This document shows, piece after piece, positions 51,083 to 59,573 of a stretch of DNA of 64,000 nt. The translations under genes and the position numbers were made by a program. Source of the DNA: Gulosibacter molinativorax (GTDB lineage: Bacteria > Actinomycetota > Actinomycetes > Actinomycetales > Microbacteriaceae); assembly GCF_003010915.2 (NCBI RefSeq), contig NZ_CP028426.1, positions 434,001 through 498,000 of the forward strand, written 5' to 3'. Position 1 is the stretch's first letter. Every line of letters begins with the position of its first letter. The notes beneath the pieces were generated by a model. The model made no database searches. It had not been told where the DNA came from and saw only the letters and a list, made by a program, of their open reading frames with translations.

Positions 51083-53328
51083 GCACAACAAATTCTACAA
51101 GTCGTGCTGCTCCGAATGGGAAAGGGGCCTTACGGCCACGTGCGCGTCTTCTCAGGACGCTCGGCAATGACCTCATCAGTAGCGATAAAGTCGCCCTGAT
51201 TGAGTTGGTGAAGAACTCATATGATGCCGACGCGACAACTGTCCTCATCCGTTTTCATGGTCCCCTGGACGAAGGTGCCGGGCGAATAGAGGTCTGGGAT
51301 GACGGTCACGGCATGGATGTCGAAACCCTTCAACGATCATGGCTCGATATCGCAACCGACACCAAGCGTCGTAAGCCCAAGAGTAGCGGTGGCCGACGCG
51401 TGCTCGGCGAAAAGGGAATCGGGCGCCTGGCAGCTGCGCGATTGGGTAGCGAACTACTGCTCATTACTCGTAGAGAAGGTTCGAGTGAGGTCAGCCTTCT
51501 CATGGACTGGACGCAGTTCGACCGAGAAGACGCATACCTAGACGAGATTGAAGTTGCATGGGAAGTAAATGCAGCTGATGTGTTCTCTGATGGGGGTAGG
51601 TCCGTTAGAGCTTTCTCTGGAGCTGGCATTGATGCATGGAAATCGGGACATGGCACTTTGCTTCAGATTGAAAAACTGACCCACACCTGGACGCAACAAG
51701 ACTTCATAGAGCTCCGTACCGCACTTACCCGTTTGATCCGCCCCCGGCCTATAGAGCAAGACTCACAGGGGCTCTCGAATGCACCAGAATCGGCCCCGGC
51801 TGACTTTCAGATCATCCTTGAACTGGAAGAGGTTCAAGAAGACCTCCAGACCTTCGCTGGCCCCATCGACCCATCTGCTGAGCTTCGAGTACCTCACTAT
51901 CAGCTTCGAGGTTCAGTCGACTCGAACGGTTCAGCGAAACTCCATTTCAGGCAACAAGATCCATCGATTGATGAAGACCTTGGAATAAAGACACTCTGGA
52001 ATAACAACAAGCGTGGGCCTCAGGCGGGACCGTTCCAGTTCGAGATCAATGTATGGGATCGGGATAATGACGCGATCCAGCGTACGTTAGCCTCCAGGAG
52101 CGCGGAATCGACACCTTCAACGTCGAAAGAACTCAAAGGCTTCCGCGAGGCGCTCGATGATCTTGCTGGGGTTAGCATCTACAGAGATGGCTTCCGGGTC
52201 CTACCATTCGGCGAGAAGGGCGACGACTGGTTAGGACTTGACCTTAGGCGAGTTCAGAGCCCGACCCTGCGCCTATCTAACAACCAGATCGTTGGTCACG
52301 TCTTCATCGAAGCCGACACCAATCAAGGACTCAAAGACCAGTCAAACCGCGAAGGTTTTCTCGCTGGAACGGCATACGCCGATCTGCAAACCCTCGTTCG
52401 AGCCGCGTTGGCCGAACTGGAAACTCGCCGCTACAAGGCGCGTCGTCCTGAGAAGTCCCCAACAGAACAAAAGGGTGGGCTGTTTGAACGGTTCAATCTC
52501 GGCGAGATTCGAGAAGCGCTTTCCACCCAGTATCCAAGAGACTCTCGAATACTCGACCTGATCGACGTCAAGAATCGAGATATTCAAGAGGGTGTCGCGG
52601 AAGTCCAACAGGTGCTCTCTCGTTACTCCCGCCTTGCCACCCTCGGGTCTCTCATAGATCGCGTCCTCCATGACGGACGGACAGTTGTTACACGTCTGAA
52701 GAACATCGCAAGGTTCGGTGAGCGTGATCTTAAGAAACCCGCTCTCTCAACGGATGAGAAGATTGCGGCTTCCCAGAAAGCTATGGAGCAAACTGCCGAG
52801 CAAGCCGAAATGCTGTCCTCTCTTTTCAACCAAATTGAGCCATTTGGCGGGCGGAAGCGTGGTCGGCCAAAGCAGTTGCACACACAGGACCTAATTGAAA
52901 AAGCAGTATCCATAATGCAAGTTGAAGCGGATGATCGGGGAGTTCAGCTAATAACTGGGGACACCGACATCTCAACCCACCTAGATGAAGCAGAGGCTCT
53001 GCTTGTTCTCGTCAATCTCATCAACAACGCAATCTACTGGACTGCAACACAACCGCAGGATGTTGAACGCAAGGTGATGGTGGATGCGCGTAGCAATTCT
53101 GATTCCTCGCTGACATTCATCGTTAGTGATTCGGGACCTGGCGTTCCCGACGACCTTCGCAACCGTATCTTCGACCCATACTTCTCCAGCAAACCCGACG
53201 GAGTCGGGCTTGGTCTGACAATTGTGGGAAACATGGTTGAGGACGTGTACGCCGGCGAACTTGCACTCGTTCAAGAAGGACAACTCGGCGGGGCGACCTT
53301 TGAGGCAACATTCAGGAGGCGCGTCTGA
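51079..53328 (+). CDS. Protein with two GHKL ATPase modules: MORC/Hsp90-like plus histidine kinase (gene 2)
   Basis: 749 residues. First GHKL module: N-box ALIELVKNSYDADA (Glu42, Asn46), G1 WDDGHGM (Asp75), lid GEKGIGR (110-116), as in MORC, MutL and Hsp90-type ATPases. A middle region of about 350 residues probably includes an S5-like domain. A long helix contains RVLHDGRTVV with His531 placed like the phospho-acceptor of a HisKA dimerisation helix. The second GHKL module follows: VNLINNAIYW (Asn646-650), SDSGPGVPDD (Asp684), FDPYFSSKPDGVGLGLTIV. Thus a Hsp90-type gate is fused to a sensor-kinase core. The next gene, a receiver protein, starts within its stop (TGATG). Confidence 0.85.
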   Translation: MSTTNSTSRAAPNGKGALRPRARLLRTLGNDLISSDKVALIELVKNSYDADATTVLIRFHGPLDEGAGRIEVWDDGHGMDVETLQRSWLDIATDTKRRKPKSSGGRRVLGEKGIGRLAAARLGSELLLITRREGSSEVSLLMDWTQFDREDAYLDEIEVAWEVNAADVFSDGGRSVRAFSGAGIDAWKSGHGTLLQIEKLTHTWTQQDFIELRTALTRLIRPRPIEQDSQGLSNAPESAPADFQIILELEEVQEDLQTFAGPIDPSAELRVPHYQLRGSVDSNGSAKLHFRQQDPSIDEDLGIKTLWNNNKRGPQAGPFQFEINVWDRDNDAIQRTLASRSAESTPSTSKELKGFREALDDLAGVSIYRDGFRVLPFGEKGDDWLGLDLRRVQSPTLRLSNNQIVGHVFIEADTNQGLKDQSNREGFLAGTAYADLQTLVRAALAELETRRYKARRPEKSPTEQKGGLFERFNLGEIREALSTQYPRDSRILDLIDVKNRDIQEGVAEVQQVLSRYSRLATLGSLIDRVLHDGRTVVTRLKNIARFGERDLKKPALSTDEKIAASQKAMEQTAEQAEMLSSLFNQIEPFGGRKRGRPKQLHTQDLIEKAVSIMQVEADDRGVQLITGDTDISTHLDEAEALLVLVNLINNAIYWTATQPQDVERKVMVDARSNSDSSLTFIVSDSGPGVPDDLRNRIFDPYFSSKPDGVGLGLTIVGNMVEDVYAGELALVQEGQLGGATFEATFRRRV

Positions 53329-54425
53329 TGACAGAGAAGATCTGGCAGGTTCTTATCGTTGAGGACAACGCGGCGCTGGCAGCGGACGCACAGCGGGAGA
53401 TCATCGAAGGCTTCGAACAAAACCCCGATATCAATGTCGAGGTAACCTTCGAGACAAACTTCGATACTGGTCTTGAGAAGGTTCGCAGCGGACACAGTGA
53501 CGTTGTGGTCCTCGATGTCCGCCGCGACACGCCGAATCCAACGCCGGCCGACGCAGTCGCCGGTCACACGGTGTTTCAGGAAATCAAAGAAGCACGATTC
53601 GCACCGGTTATCTTTTGGACAGCTCTCCCTGATCAGGTCGAAGACGAGTCGATGCTCCCACTCGTCGCCGTGATCAAGAAGGACGACATGGACCAGTTGC
53701 CAGGCGCCGTTGAAGCAGCCATCACTAGCAACGCGCTCGAAACCATCACAGGGATCGAGAAGCATGTATCTTCGGTTCTCAAGAAGCACATGTGGACGGA
53801 GCTCGGCCCCCACTGGGGCGAATACACCGATAGCGCAGACTCCGCGACAATCGCGCAGGTGTTGATCAGTCGACTGGCGAGAATCTTGGACGAGGATCGA
53901 GAGCGCTCCTTTACCGCTCACCCTAGTCACAGGTATGTATACCCGCCGGCATCTGAGTCGAGGGCTCCCGGGGATGTTCTTCGTGAAGGCACTGATGATT
54001 GGTGGGTTGTGCTGACCCCAGCATGTGATCTCGAACAGAACAAGGCGGAGTTTGTTCTCGTCGCGCATGCAGGGGCATTGGAGGAACACGCCAAGTACAC
54101 TGCTTGGGTCGCATCAAAGTCGAATGGCAACGGAATCGGGAAGTGGAAGGAGCTGCATAAGGATGTATTGAAGGCCACTCAAGGTCGTTTCCACTACCTG
54201 CCAGCCTTCCGCGACATACCAGACCTCGTAATTGACCTTGAGAACGTGAAGTCAGTCGAGGCTGAATCGCTTTTGGAAATGCATCCCGTAGCTTCCTTGG
54301 TTAGTCCTTTCTCCGAAGCGCTACTCGTTCAGAACAGTCACTTTCGCGGACGAATCGGTGTCCCCGACTTCGACCCGAGTATCGTCAAAGCGCGTCTTGA
54401 ATCGACTCAGAACACTGGCGACTAG
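53328..54425 (+). CDS. Receiver-domain protein with unknown output domain (gene 3)
   Basis: 365 residues. Residues 5-135 are a receiver: acidic pair Glu12/Asp13 in VLIVEDN, phospho-acceptor Asp63 in VVVLDVRRD, Thr98 in VIFWTALPD and Lys117/118 in VIKKDD, so all switch residues are present. The C-terminal 200 residues are not a DNA-binding output domain. They contain TDDWWVVLTPACDLEQNKAEFVLVA, seen as WWVVLTPACDLE and AEFVLVAHAGALE, a motif I do not recognise from a named family. The protein is presumably phosphorylated by the dual-ATPase partner encoded immediately upstream, coupling an intracellular event to an effector response. Confidence 0.8.
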   Translation: MTEKIWQVLIVEDNAALAADAQREIIEGFEQNPDINVEVTFETNFDTGLEKVRSGHSDVVVLDVRRDTPNPTPADAVAGHTVFQEIKEARFAPVIFWTALPDQVEDESMLPLVAVIKKDDMDQLPGAVEAAITSNALETITGIEKHVSSVLKKHMWTELGPHWGEYTDSADSATIAQVLISRLARILDEDRERSFTAHPSHRYVYPPASESRAPGDVLREGTDDWWVVLTPACDLEQNKAEFVLVAHAGALEEHAKYTAWVASKSNGNGIGKWKELHKDVLKATQGRFHYLPAFRDIPDLVIDLENVKSVEAESLLEMHPVASLVSPFSEALLVQNSHFRGRIGVPDFDPSIVKARLESTQNTGD

Positions 54426-54445
54426 AGGATGGCAGAGTAGACCCG

Positions 54446-55147
54446 ATGAGTAACTCCAGCCTCGCAAATGCAACGCGTGAAGAGGAAATTGCATTCCTAG
54501 CAATGGAGCGCATCCTCGGGGTAAACATTGAGCTTGCAGACGCCGGCGCCGGCGCAAAGATGCCCGACGGTCGTTGGAAGCCCATTCCCTCCGAGGATCA
54601 GCACTGCGTAGTGGAAGTAACCTCACCGCCAGCCTCGCAGCTGATGCGCGAACGGGCGCAAGCGAAGATGGCTGGTAGCTCCCACGTTGAAACGGGGTCG
54701 TATGCGCCGCGATTGAACGAGATTTCGCAAGTGTGCGCTGAAATGCTGGCTACAGAGTGGGCAACAGAGAACTTTGACAAGCTTCTCGCTCAGCCAGCGC
54801 GGGAGCGACATCTTTTCTTGTTTGCACGCAGGCATTCGGACGAATCATATTTTCGGAGACTGTCCGGGGATCGAGAAGGCACGCCGGACGAAGATCTTCA
54901 ACCCATCCATCTTCCGCACGGTATCTCAGACGTGTGGTTCCGTGGCCAAGCTACTCGTGTTGGCGGAATTCAAGGTCGCTGGCTAGTCAAAGTAGCGAGA
55001 TACCAAGCTGCAAGTGGTTGGCACAGTTACACGGTCACTTTGCAGGAGCAGGAGTTGCCGGCGCCGGCAGGAGGGATTGCGGACGATCAGGTGGAGCCTT
55101 GTTGGCGCCGCCCGAAAGACCGCGGCCCGCTCCCGGACACGGAATGA
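54446..55147 (+). CDS. Putative effector with possible PD-(D/E)xK-like signature (gene 4)
   Basis: 233 residues, starting 20 bases after gene 3. An N-terminal helix (TREEEIAFLAMERILG) leads to KMPDGRWKP (Asp around residue 41) and then HCVVEVTSPPASQLMRERAQ, giving the acid, strand, Glu-x-Thr arrangement seen in several PD-(D/E)xK-like domains with an EVT variant. The middle is helical and includes HLFLFARRHSDESYFRRL. The last third is strand-rich (GISDVWFRGQATRVGGIQG, SYTVTLQEQELPAPAGG). No membrane segment. As last gene of the methyltransferase-GHKL-receiver operon it is the best candidate for the nuclease or effector, but this is inference from weak motifs. Confidence 0.5.
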   Translation: MSNSSLANATREEEIAFLAMERILGVNIELADAGAGAKMPDGRWKPIPSEDQHCVVEVTSPPASQLMRERAQAKMAGSSHVETGSYAPRLNEISQVCAEMLATEWATENFDKLLAQPARERHLFLFARRHSDESYFRRLSGDREGTPDEDLQPIHLPHGISDVWFRGQATRVGGIQGRWLVKVARYQAASGWHSYTVTLQEQELPAPAGGIADDQVEPCWRRPKDRGPLPDTE

Positions 55148-55463
55148 AATGCATGCGAGCCTCGGGCATGCGAGAGGCTGCAGAGTCGTCAATCGGACAC
55201 CGGGATGGAGGCCCGTACAACTGACGCACTGTAGAGAGGGAGTCGGCAGCGGGTAAGCCGTTGCCTTCATGCCTGAGAGCGTGCGTCGTTGGGTGCTGTG
55301 AAGAGCATGTGAAGGTCCGCGAGCGACTTGTCAGCCTTCGCCAAGATCTCGGAAGCACAAAGAGTGCGGCAGGTCGTCTGGCTTTGCGTGCCGTCGTGTA
55401 AGACCAGACATGGTGCGAGGTTCGAATTCCTGGGGGGGAACATAAGGGGACCAGAACCGCTCC
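55148..55463. other. Intergenic stretch after the defence-like operon
   Basis: No supported gene. Open frames here are antisense or out-of-frame continuations. Contains AAGGGGACCAGAA (55444-55456), repeated exactly at 57448-57460, and just before it a GGTTCGAATTCC tRNA T-arm-like string. Both lie at the 3' side of the integrase remnant, where an old attachment site would be expected. Confidence 0.4.
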
Positions 55464-55784
55464 GAGCATCGTTTCGACCTCTCGCAGGCGTCGCGTCGGC
55501 GACGTGCTGCGGGTGTTCTGGCGCTTCTGCCCGGACGGTGAGAGGAACACGTTCGCTTGCTCCGCGGCAGAGGCCAAATACCGATCATCGGGATGGAGAT
55601 ACCCGCGCGTGGTTTCCATCGATGCGTGCCCGAGAATCTCTTGAAGCACGTGCAGCGGGACACCCGCGTCGGCCACCCAGGTCGCTCCGGTGCGGCGGAG
55701 TCTGTGGCGGGTGAGGTTGGGGCCGAGGCCTGCGACGCTCGAGTCCCAGTTGGTGGCATCCCTGACAGCCGCCGTGGTGAGCAC
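55464..55784 (-). pseudogene. Tyrosine integrase, C-terminal catalytic remnant
   Basis: About 105 codons carry the end of a phage-type integrase: LTRHRLRRTGATWVADAG (HxxR motif), LHVLQEILGHASMETTRGYLHP (LGH and nucleophilic Tyr), then a short polar tail. The N-terminal arm-binding and core domains and the first catalytic Arg are absent upstream, where the sequence becomes unrelated and leads to the PIN gene. No ending stop is visible until well past the homology, so the frame has lost its normal terminus as well. It marks the end of an older integrated element. Confidence 0.75.
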
Positions 55785-55898
55785 ATGTCATCGATGGCCG
55801 CGTACCGATGAAACTCCTGCCCTGAGACCTGTAGCGTCCAGGGCAGAAACGTGTCGTCTGATGATGCACGGTCGATGGGCTTACGGCATGATGGGGGC

Positions 55899-57134
55899 AT
55901 GTTCTTCGTCGTCTTGGACACCAATGCGTTGTTCCGAGACCCGTGGATGACCCGCGATGCGGCGCCGAAGCTGGTCGACCTAGCCGCCGCCGGTGCGTGC
56001 GAGATCGTGTATCCGCAGGTCGTCATCGACGAGTTGCGGCGTCAGCGCGTGGAGTCGGCTAGGGGCGCTCACGAGGATGCAGCAGCCAGTGTCCAGCAGA
56101 TGCGCGCGGCCGGCAGTGATGTCACCCAGACAGCCAACGATCTCAGCGCAGCCCATGACCGCATCGAAGCTAACATCGACAGCACGTTCCATGCAGTGTT
56201 GGCACGCGACGGCGTCCATGCAGCGCCGGTGCCGAAGGTGCCGACGTCGGATCTTCTGCTCCGAGATTTGGGTCGACGCCGCCCGTTCCTCGAGATCGAA
56301 CAGGGGAAGTCGAAGAAGTCCCTCGGGTTCCGCGATGTGCTGATTTAGGAGAGCGTTATTGAACTCCTAGTCGGCGCTGAGCTCGACGACAAGGTTCTGT
56401 TCGTGACGTTCGACAACGGCTTCCGGGCCGAGGATAAGAAGTCCCTTCATCAGGATTTGATGGACGACGTTGATCGACTCGCGATCGCGCGGAATCGCAT
56501 CTCCTGGTCGCGAAGTATCGTTGAGGCGATCGCCATCGTGGAAGCGCAGGTACCCGCGTCGTCCCCGGTGGAGGAGGCTCCCGAACCGAAATCCTCAGCA
56601 TCAAGGCCGTCAATGAATCCCATCGACGTGGCCGTGAACGAGCTGAAGCAGATGCGTTCTCCCGTGGCGAAGGTCGACCTGGTCAAGGCGGCGACGGACG
56701 CTCTCTACGACCTCATGAACGAGAGCGTTTCCGAGCAGCTGATCTACGGCGGCGACTACGGCTACCCCTCGTTCGTGAAGTTCAGCGTGCCAGCTATTGA
56801 GGACGCCGCCATCGTGGGCATCGACCAGACGACGGAGTTCTCCTTCAAGGAGGACCCTGCGTCGCCTGACGTGATCATCGCAACCGCAGTAGCTGTCGTG
56901 ACCCTCGAAGGGGGGCTCTACCGAGGGGACTGGCACTCTGGCGACGGCGAGGTAAGCATTATCGGGGAACTCAACGACCACTACCTCGAGGCCAGCGCGG
57001 AGGTCGAGGTTAGGGTTGTCGTCCAGCTCAACATCGAGGGCGGATCCGTGATCCCGATCGATGTGGTTCTTGAAGACCCGCGGCCTGCGGTTGGCATTGC
57101 CGATGACGTGCTGGACTTCGCACTCGAAGACTGA
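55899..57134 (+). pseudogene. PIN-domain nuclease gene interrupted by a single amber codon
   Basis: Two open frames (55899-56348 and onward to 57134) are in the same reading frame and are separated only by TAG at 56346-56348. Across the stop the protein reads GFRDVLI-stop-ESVIELL, where a Trp (TGG) would fit. The N-terminal part is a PIN domain: VLDTNALFRDPW with the first Asp, YPQVVIDELRRQ, and after the stop VLFVTFDNGFRAED with the last acidic residues. The C-terminal 190 residues are strand-rich (EVEVRVVVQLNIEGG) and contain GGDYGYPSFVKFSVPAIEDAA. If translated through the TAG it would be 411 residues. Probably a toxin-like RNase inactivated by mutation. Confidence 0.75.
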
Positions 57135-57138
57135 CCGC

Positions 57139-57264
57139 ATGTTGCTGGGAACAGCGAGGCTCTGCCCATGTCGGGCAGGGTTGCTTCTCGAGGAGCATGA
57201 CAACATTCCAGGATTCCGTGAGCACGACGTAAAGTTCATGTGCGATGTGTGCCGCGAAGAGTGA
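57139..57264 (+). CDS. Possible small zinc-knuckle protein
   Basis: 41 codons from ATG 57139: MLLGTARLCPCRAGLLLEEH at the start, then VKFMCDVCREE at the end. The CxC and CxxC pairs 26 residues apart could bind one zinc. It starts 4 bases after the PIN gene's stop. There is no clear ribosome binding site and it is short enough to be chance. The stretch from 57265 to 57550 holds no supported gene, only two GGGGACCAGAA repeats (57440-57460). Confidence 0.25.
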   Translation: MLLGTARLCPCRAGLLLEEHDNIPGFREHDVKFMCDVCREE

Positions 57265-57550
57265 GACTTCGTCTCCGGACTTTCAGTGCGGGGGTGGCGG
57301 ATCGGGCCCGTTCTCGCGCCGGCTGCCGCCTGATGACTTCTTGTTCCGACCCCGCAGTGGCGTGCAAGTATCACTGCGGGGTGGGGATCGGTCTCCGTCC
57401 AGCTTCTGCCGGAACTCCTGCTCTGGTGATCTACGGAGGGGGACCAGAAGGGGACCAGAATCATGCAAATCATGCATTTCGTGACGTGCTCTGCATGATC
57501 TGATCCGCGGAATTACGCGGTTTTTGGCGAGATTTGAACCGTTTGGACGC

Positions 57551-57595
57551 CTGGGGGTCAAGGGGTCGCAGGTTCAAATCCTGTCAGCCCGACCA
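57551..57595 (+). repeat. Attachment site: 3' part of tRNA-Pro(GGG)
   Basis: Forty-five bases match the 3' part of an actinobacterial tRNA-Pro(GGG): anticodon-loop end and anticodon stem ctgggggtcaag, variable loop, T arm GCAGG-TTCAAAT-CCTGT, acceptor strand CAGCCCG, discriminator A and encoded CCA at 57593-57595. The 5' half of a tRNA is absent upstream. This is the duplicated fragment left by an integrase that recombines inside tRNA genes. The complete tRNA should lie at the other end of an element outside this window. An xis-int pair starts 200 bases to the right. Confidence 0.72.
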
Positions 57596-57632
57596 AAAAA
57601 TCGCGGAAACTCAACGGTTTCCGCGATTTTTT
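57595..57632 (+). terminator. Rho-independent terminator after the tRNA fragment
   Basis: AAAAAATCGCGGAAAC (57595-57610) pairs perfectly with its complement at 57617-57632, loop of 6, ending in TTTTTT. It follows the CCA directly, as the tRNA's own terminator would, and works on both strands. Confidence 0.8.
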
Positions 57633-57798
57633 CGTAGGTGAGATTTGATCCGGTCATCACAAACCCATCACTTTGACACGCCGAGCGCTGTCTTTTCGTG
57701 GCTCCTTCGCGCACTCCTCCCGCGACTCCAGCGTGTTGGTGCAGGATCAAGCGGATCCTTCACGGTCGTTCTGTGGTGCAGGTGCGCACCTCGTGAGC

Positions 57799-58026
57799 AT
57801 GGACACCTCTCACCACCCTTCCGACACTCCCTGGGGGCTGGAGCCTCTGATCGACATTGGCGAGCTGGCCGCCTACCTTGGTGTGCCGGTCTCGACGATC
57901 TACGACTGGCGCACTCGCGGCCTCGGCCCGCCCGCGTACCGCTTCGGCAAACACCTGAAGTTCGCAGTCGGCGATGTGCGTGCCTGGGTCGAGCGGCAGC
58001 GCGAGACCGACACGGCAGGGTCCTGA
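57799..58026 (+). CDS. Excisionase / MerR-like helix-turn-helix protein
   Basis: 75 residues from ATG 57799; GTG 57793 is an alternative and the longer frame to 57673 is not supported. Winged-helix excisionase pattern: LIDIGELAAYLGVPVSTIYDWRTRG, seen as IGELAAYLGVPVSTIYDW, then RFGKHLKFAVGDVRAWVERQ. Such AlpA/Xis proteins bend DNA at attachment sites and favour excision. The gene precedes the integrase by 16 bases and follows the tRNA-Pro fragment by about 200, the standard order in actinobacterial integrative elements. Confidence 0.85.
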   Translation: MDTSHHPSDTPWGLEPLIDIGELAAYLGVPVSTIYDWRTRGLGPPAYRFGKHLKFAVGDVRAWVERQRETDTAGS

Positions 58027-58042
58027 GCGGTGAGGTGACGCG

Positions 58043-59224
58043 ATGAGCCGCCCACGTCTCACTATTGGCACTTTCGGTGACGTCGGCTTCCAGACCGCGC
58101 CGAACGGCCGCGTCACCGCCCGCGCCAGATATCGCGACTGGGATGGTAAATCGCGACTCGTGCAGGCCACCGGCGACACCAAGCGCGCTGCCGAACAAGC
58201 ACTGAAAGCAAGACTGGCCGAGCGCAGCCTGTTCCAGCAGTCAGGCATCGGGCTCAGTCCTGACAGCACATTCCCCGATCTTGTTGCGTACTGGCTCGAA
58301 GATCTCGACCTTGAAGGCCGCCTCTCGAAGACCACCCGGCAACTGTACGAGCGCAACATGCGCACTCTGGCGCTGCCCGTTTTCAAGGACCTCACTCTGC
58401 GCGAGATCGGCGTCGCCCGCTGTGACCGCTTCTTGATGCAGCTCGCGAAGCAGAGCTACAACCGCGCGAAGCAAGCCAGGGTGGCGCTGCGGCTGGCGTT
58501 CGAGCTCGCGGTGCGACACGAGGTGTTGCCACGCAACCCAATGGATCACGTCTCCCGGTTACGCAAACCGCCGTCGACACCGAACGCGTTGACACCTGCC
58601 GAGGTGAATGCGATCCGTGCGGCGATCACATATTGGGAGGCCGGGCGCTCCCCGTCGGGCCCGAAACCAGACGGGCAGCTCGGGGCGATCGCCGAGGTGA
58701 TGCTCGGCACCTCGGCTCGCATTGGAGAAGCGCTCGCGATCCGGAGGCGCGACATTGACGTGGCGAGCGCGACCCCGTCGATCCGCATCACCGGCACAAT
58801 CGTCAGTCATCGTGGTGAACCCACGATGCGACAGGATCACCCGAAGACGGCGAAGTCGCGACGCACGGTGGCGATCCCGTCATTCACCGCCGAAGCGGTG
58901 CGGAGACGGCTCGCGCGGCTGGATGATGCATCGCTTGATGCGTTTCTGTTTTGCAGCCGCGAGGGCACGCCGGTTACCACCAATAACGTGCGCAGGCAAC
59001 TACGGCACGTGCTCGATCTCGCGGGCATCGAGGGTGTGACGCCGCACATGTTCCGGCGCACAGTCGCAACCGCGATCAGCAACGAGGCCGGGGTCGATCT
59101 CGCGGCTGAGCTGCTCGGGCACACCGACCCGAAGATCACGATCCAGCACTACATCCGTCGCAACGAGATGGTCGACCCGCGCACCGCAGCGATGCTCGAC
59201 CGCGCCTTTGGTAAAGAGGGGTGA
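58043..59224 (+). CDS. Phage-type tyrosine integrase
   Basis: 393 residues. N-terminal arm-type DNA-binding region (RVTARARYRDWDGKSRLVQA), core-binding SAM-like domain (FPDLVAYWLEDLDLEG, LALPVFKDLTLREIGV), and the catalytic domain: Arg in GTSARIGEALAIRRRDID, Lys in the HPKTAKSRRTVAIP beta-hairpin, HMFRRTVATA (HxxR), LLGHTDPKITIQHYI (His and Tyr). All catalytic residues are intact. Placed directly after xis and beside the tRNA-Pro(GGG) fragment, it is the probable enzyme that integrates this element into the tRNA gene. Confidence 0.92.
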   Translation: MSRPRLTIGTFGDVGFQTAPNGRVTARARYRDWDGKSRLVQATGDTKRAAEQALKARLAERSLFQQSGIGLSPDSTFPDLVAYWLEDLDLEGRLSKTTRQLYERNMRTLALPVFKDLTLREIGVARCDRFLMQLAKQSYNRAKQARVALRLAFELAVRHEVLPRNPMDHVSRLRKPPSTPNALTPAEVNAIRAAITYWEAGRSPSGPKPDGQLGAIAEVMLGTSARIGEALAIRRRDIDVASATPSIRITGTIVSHRGEPTMRQDHPKTAKSRRTVAIPSFTAEAVRRRLARLDDASLDAFLFCSREGTPVTTNNVRRQLRHVLDLAGIEGVTPHMFRRTVATAISNEAGVDLAAELLGHTDPKITIQHYIRRNEMVDPRTAAMLDRAFGKEG

Positions 59225-59573
59225 CGATCGGAATGTCAGGGATGGGCTCGCGCCCCTGATTCCACAACCGCCCGGGTTCTCTTCCAGGAGCAGTCGAGTC
59301 TCGATTCACCGACGAATTATTCGACGACTTCTGGTTTCACGGTCCTGCCGAATCGGCATGACCTCAATTTCCGGCAAGTTCGAAGGTGGGCGCTTGCAGC
59401 AGCAGCAGGGGGAACCGCGACCGCCACGAGTTCCCATCGCTGTTCAAACACGCCAACGCCTCCTTCTGCACTCTGCAGAGTCTTCATGAGGTAGGTGCGC
59501 ACGCATTCCCAAAATGCGCATTGCCCCGTCACTGGCGCGGCCAAGGTACCTTGTCGTCTCACTTGGTCAAGCG

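Noticed and set aside
55410..55440. A second tRNA 3' end (GGTTCGAATTCC string)
   Set aside because: The flanking bases do not form a T stem or acceptor strand and no CCA follows, so it is at most a degraded attachment-site trace.
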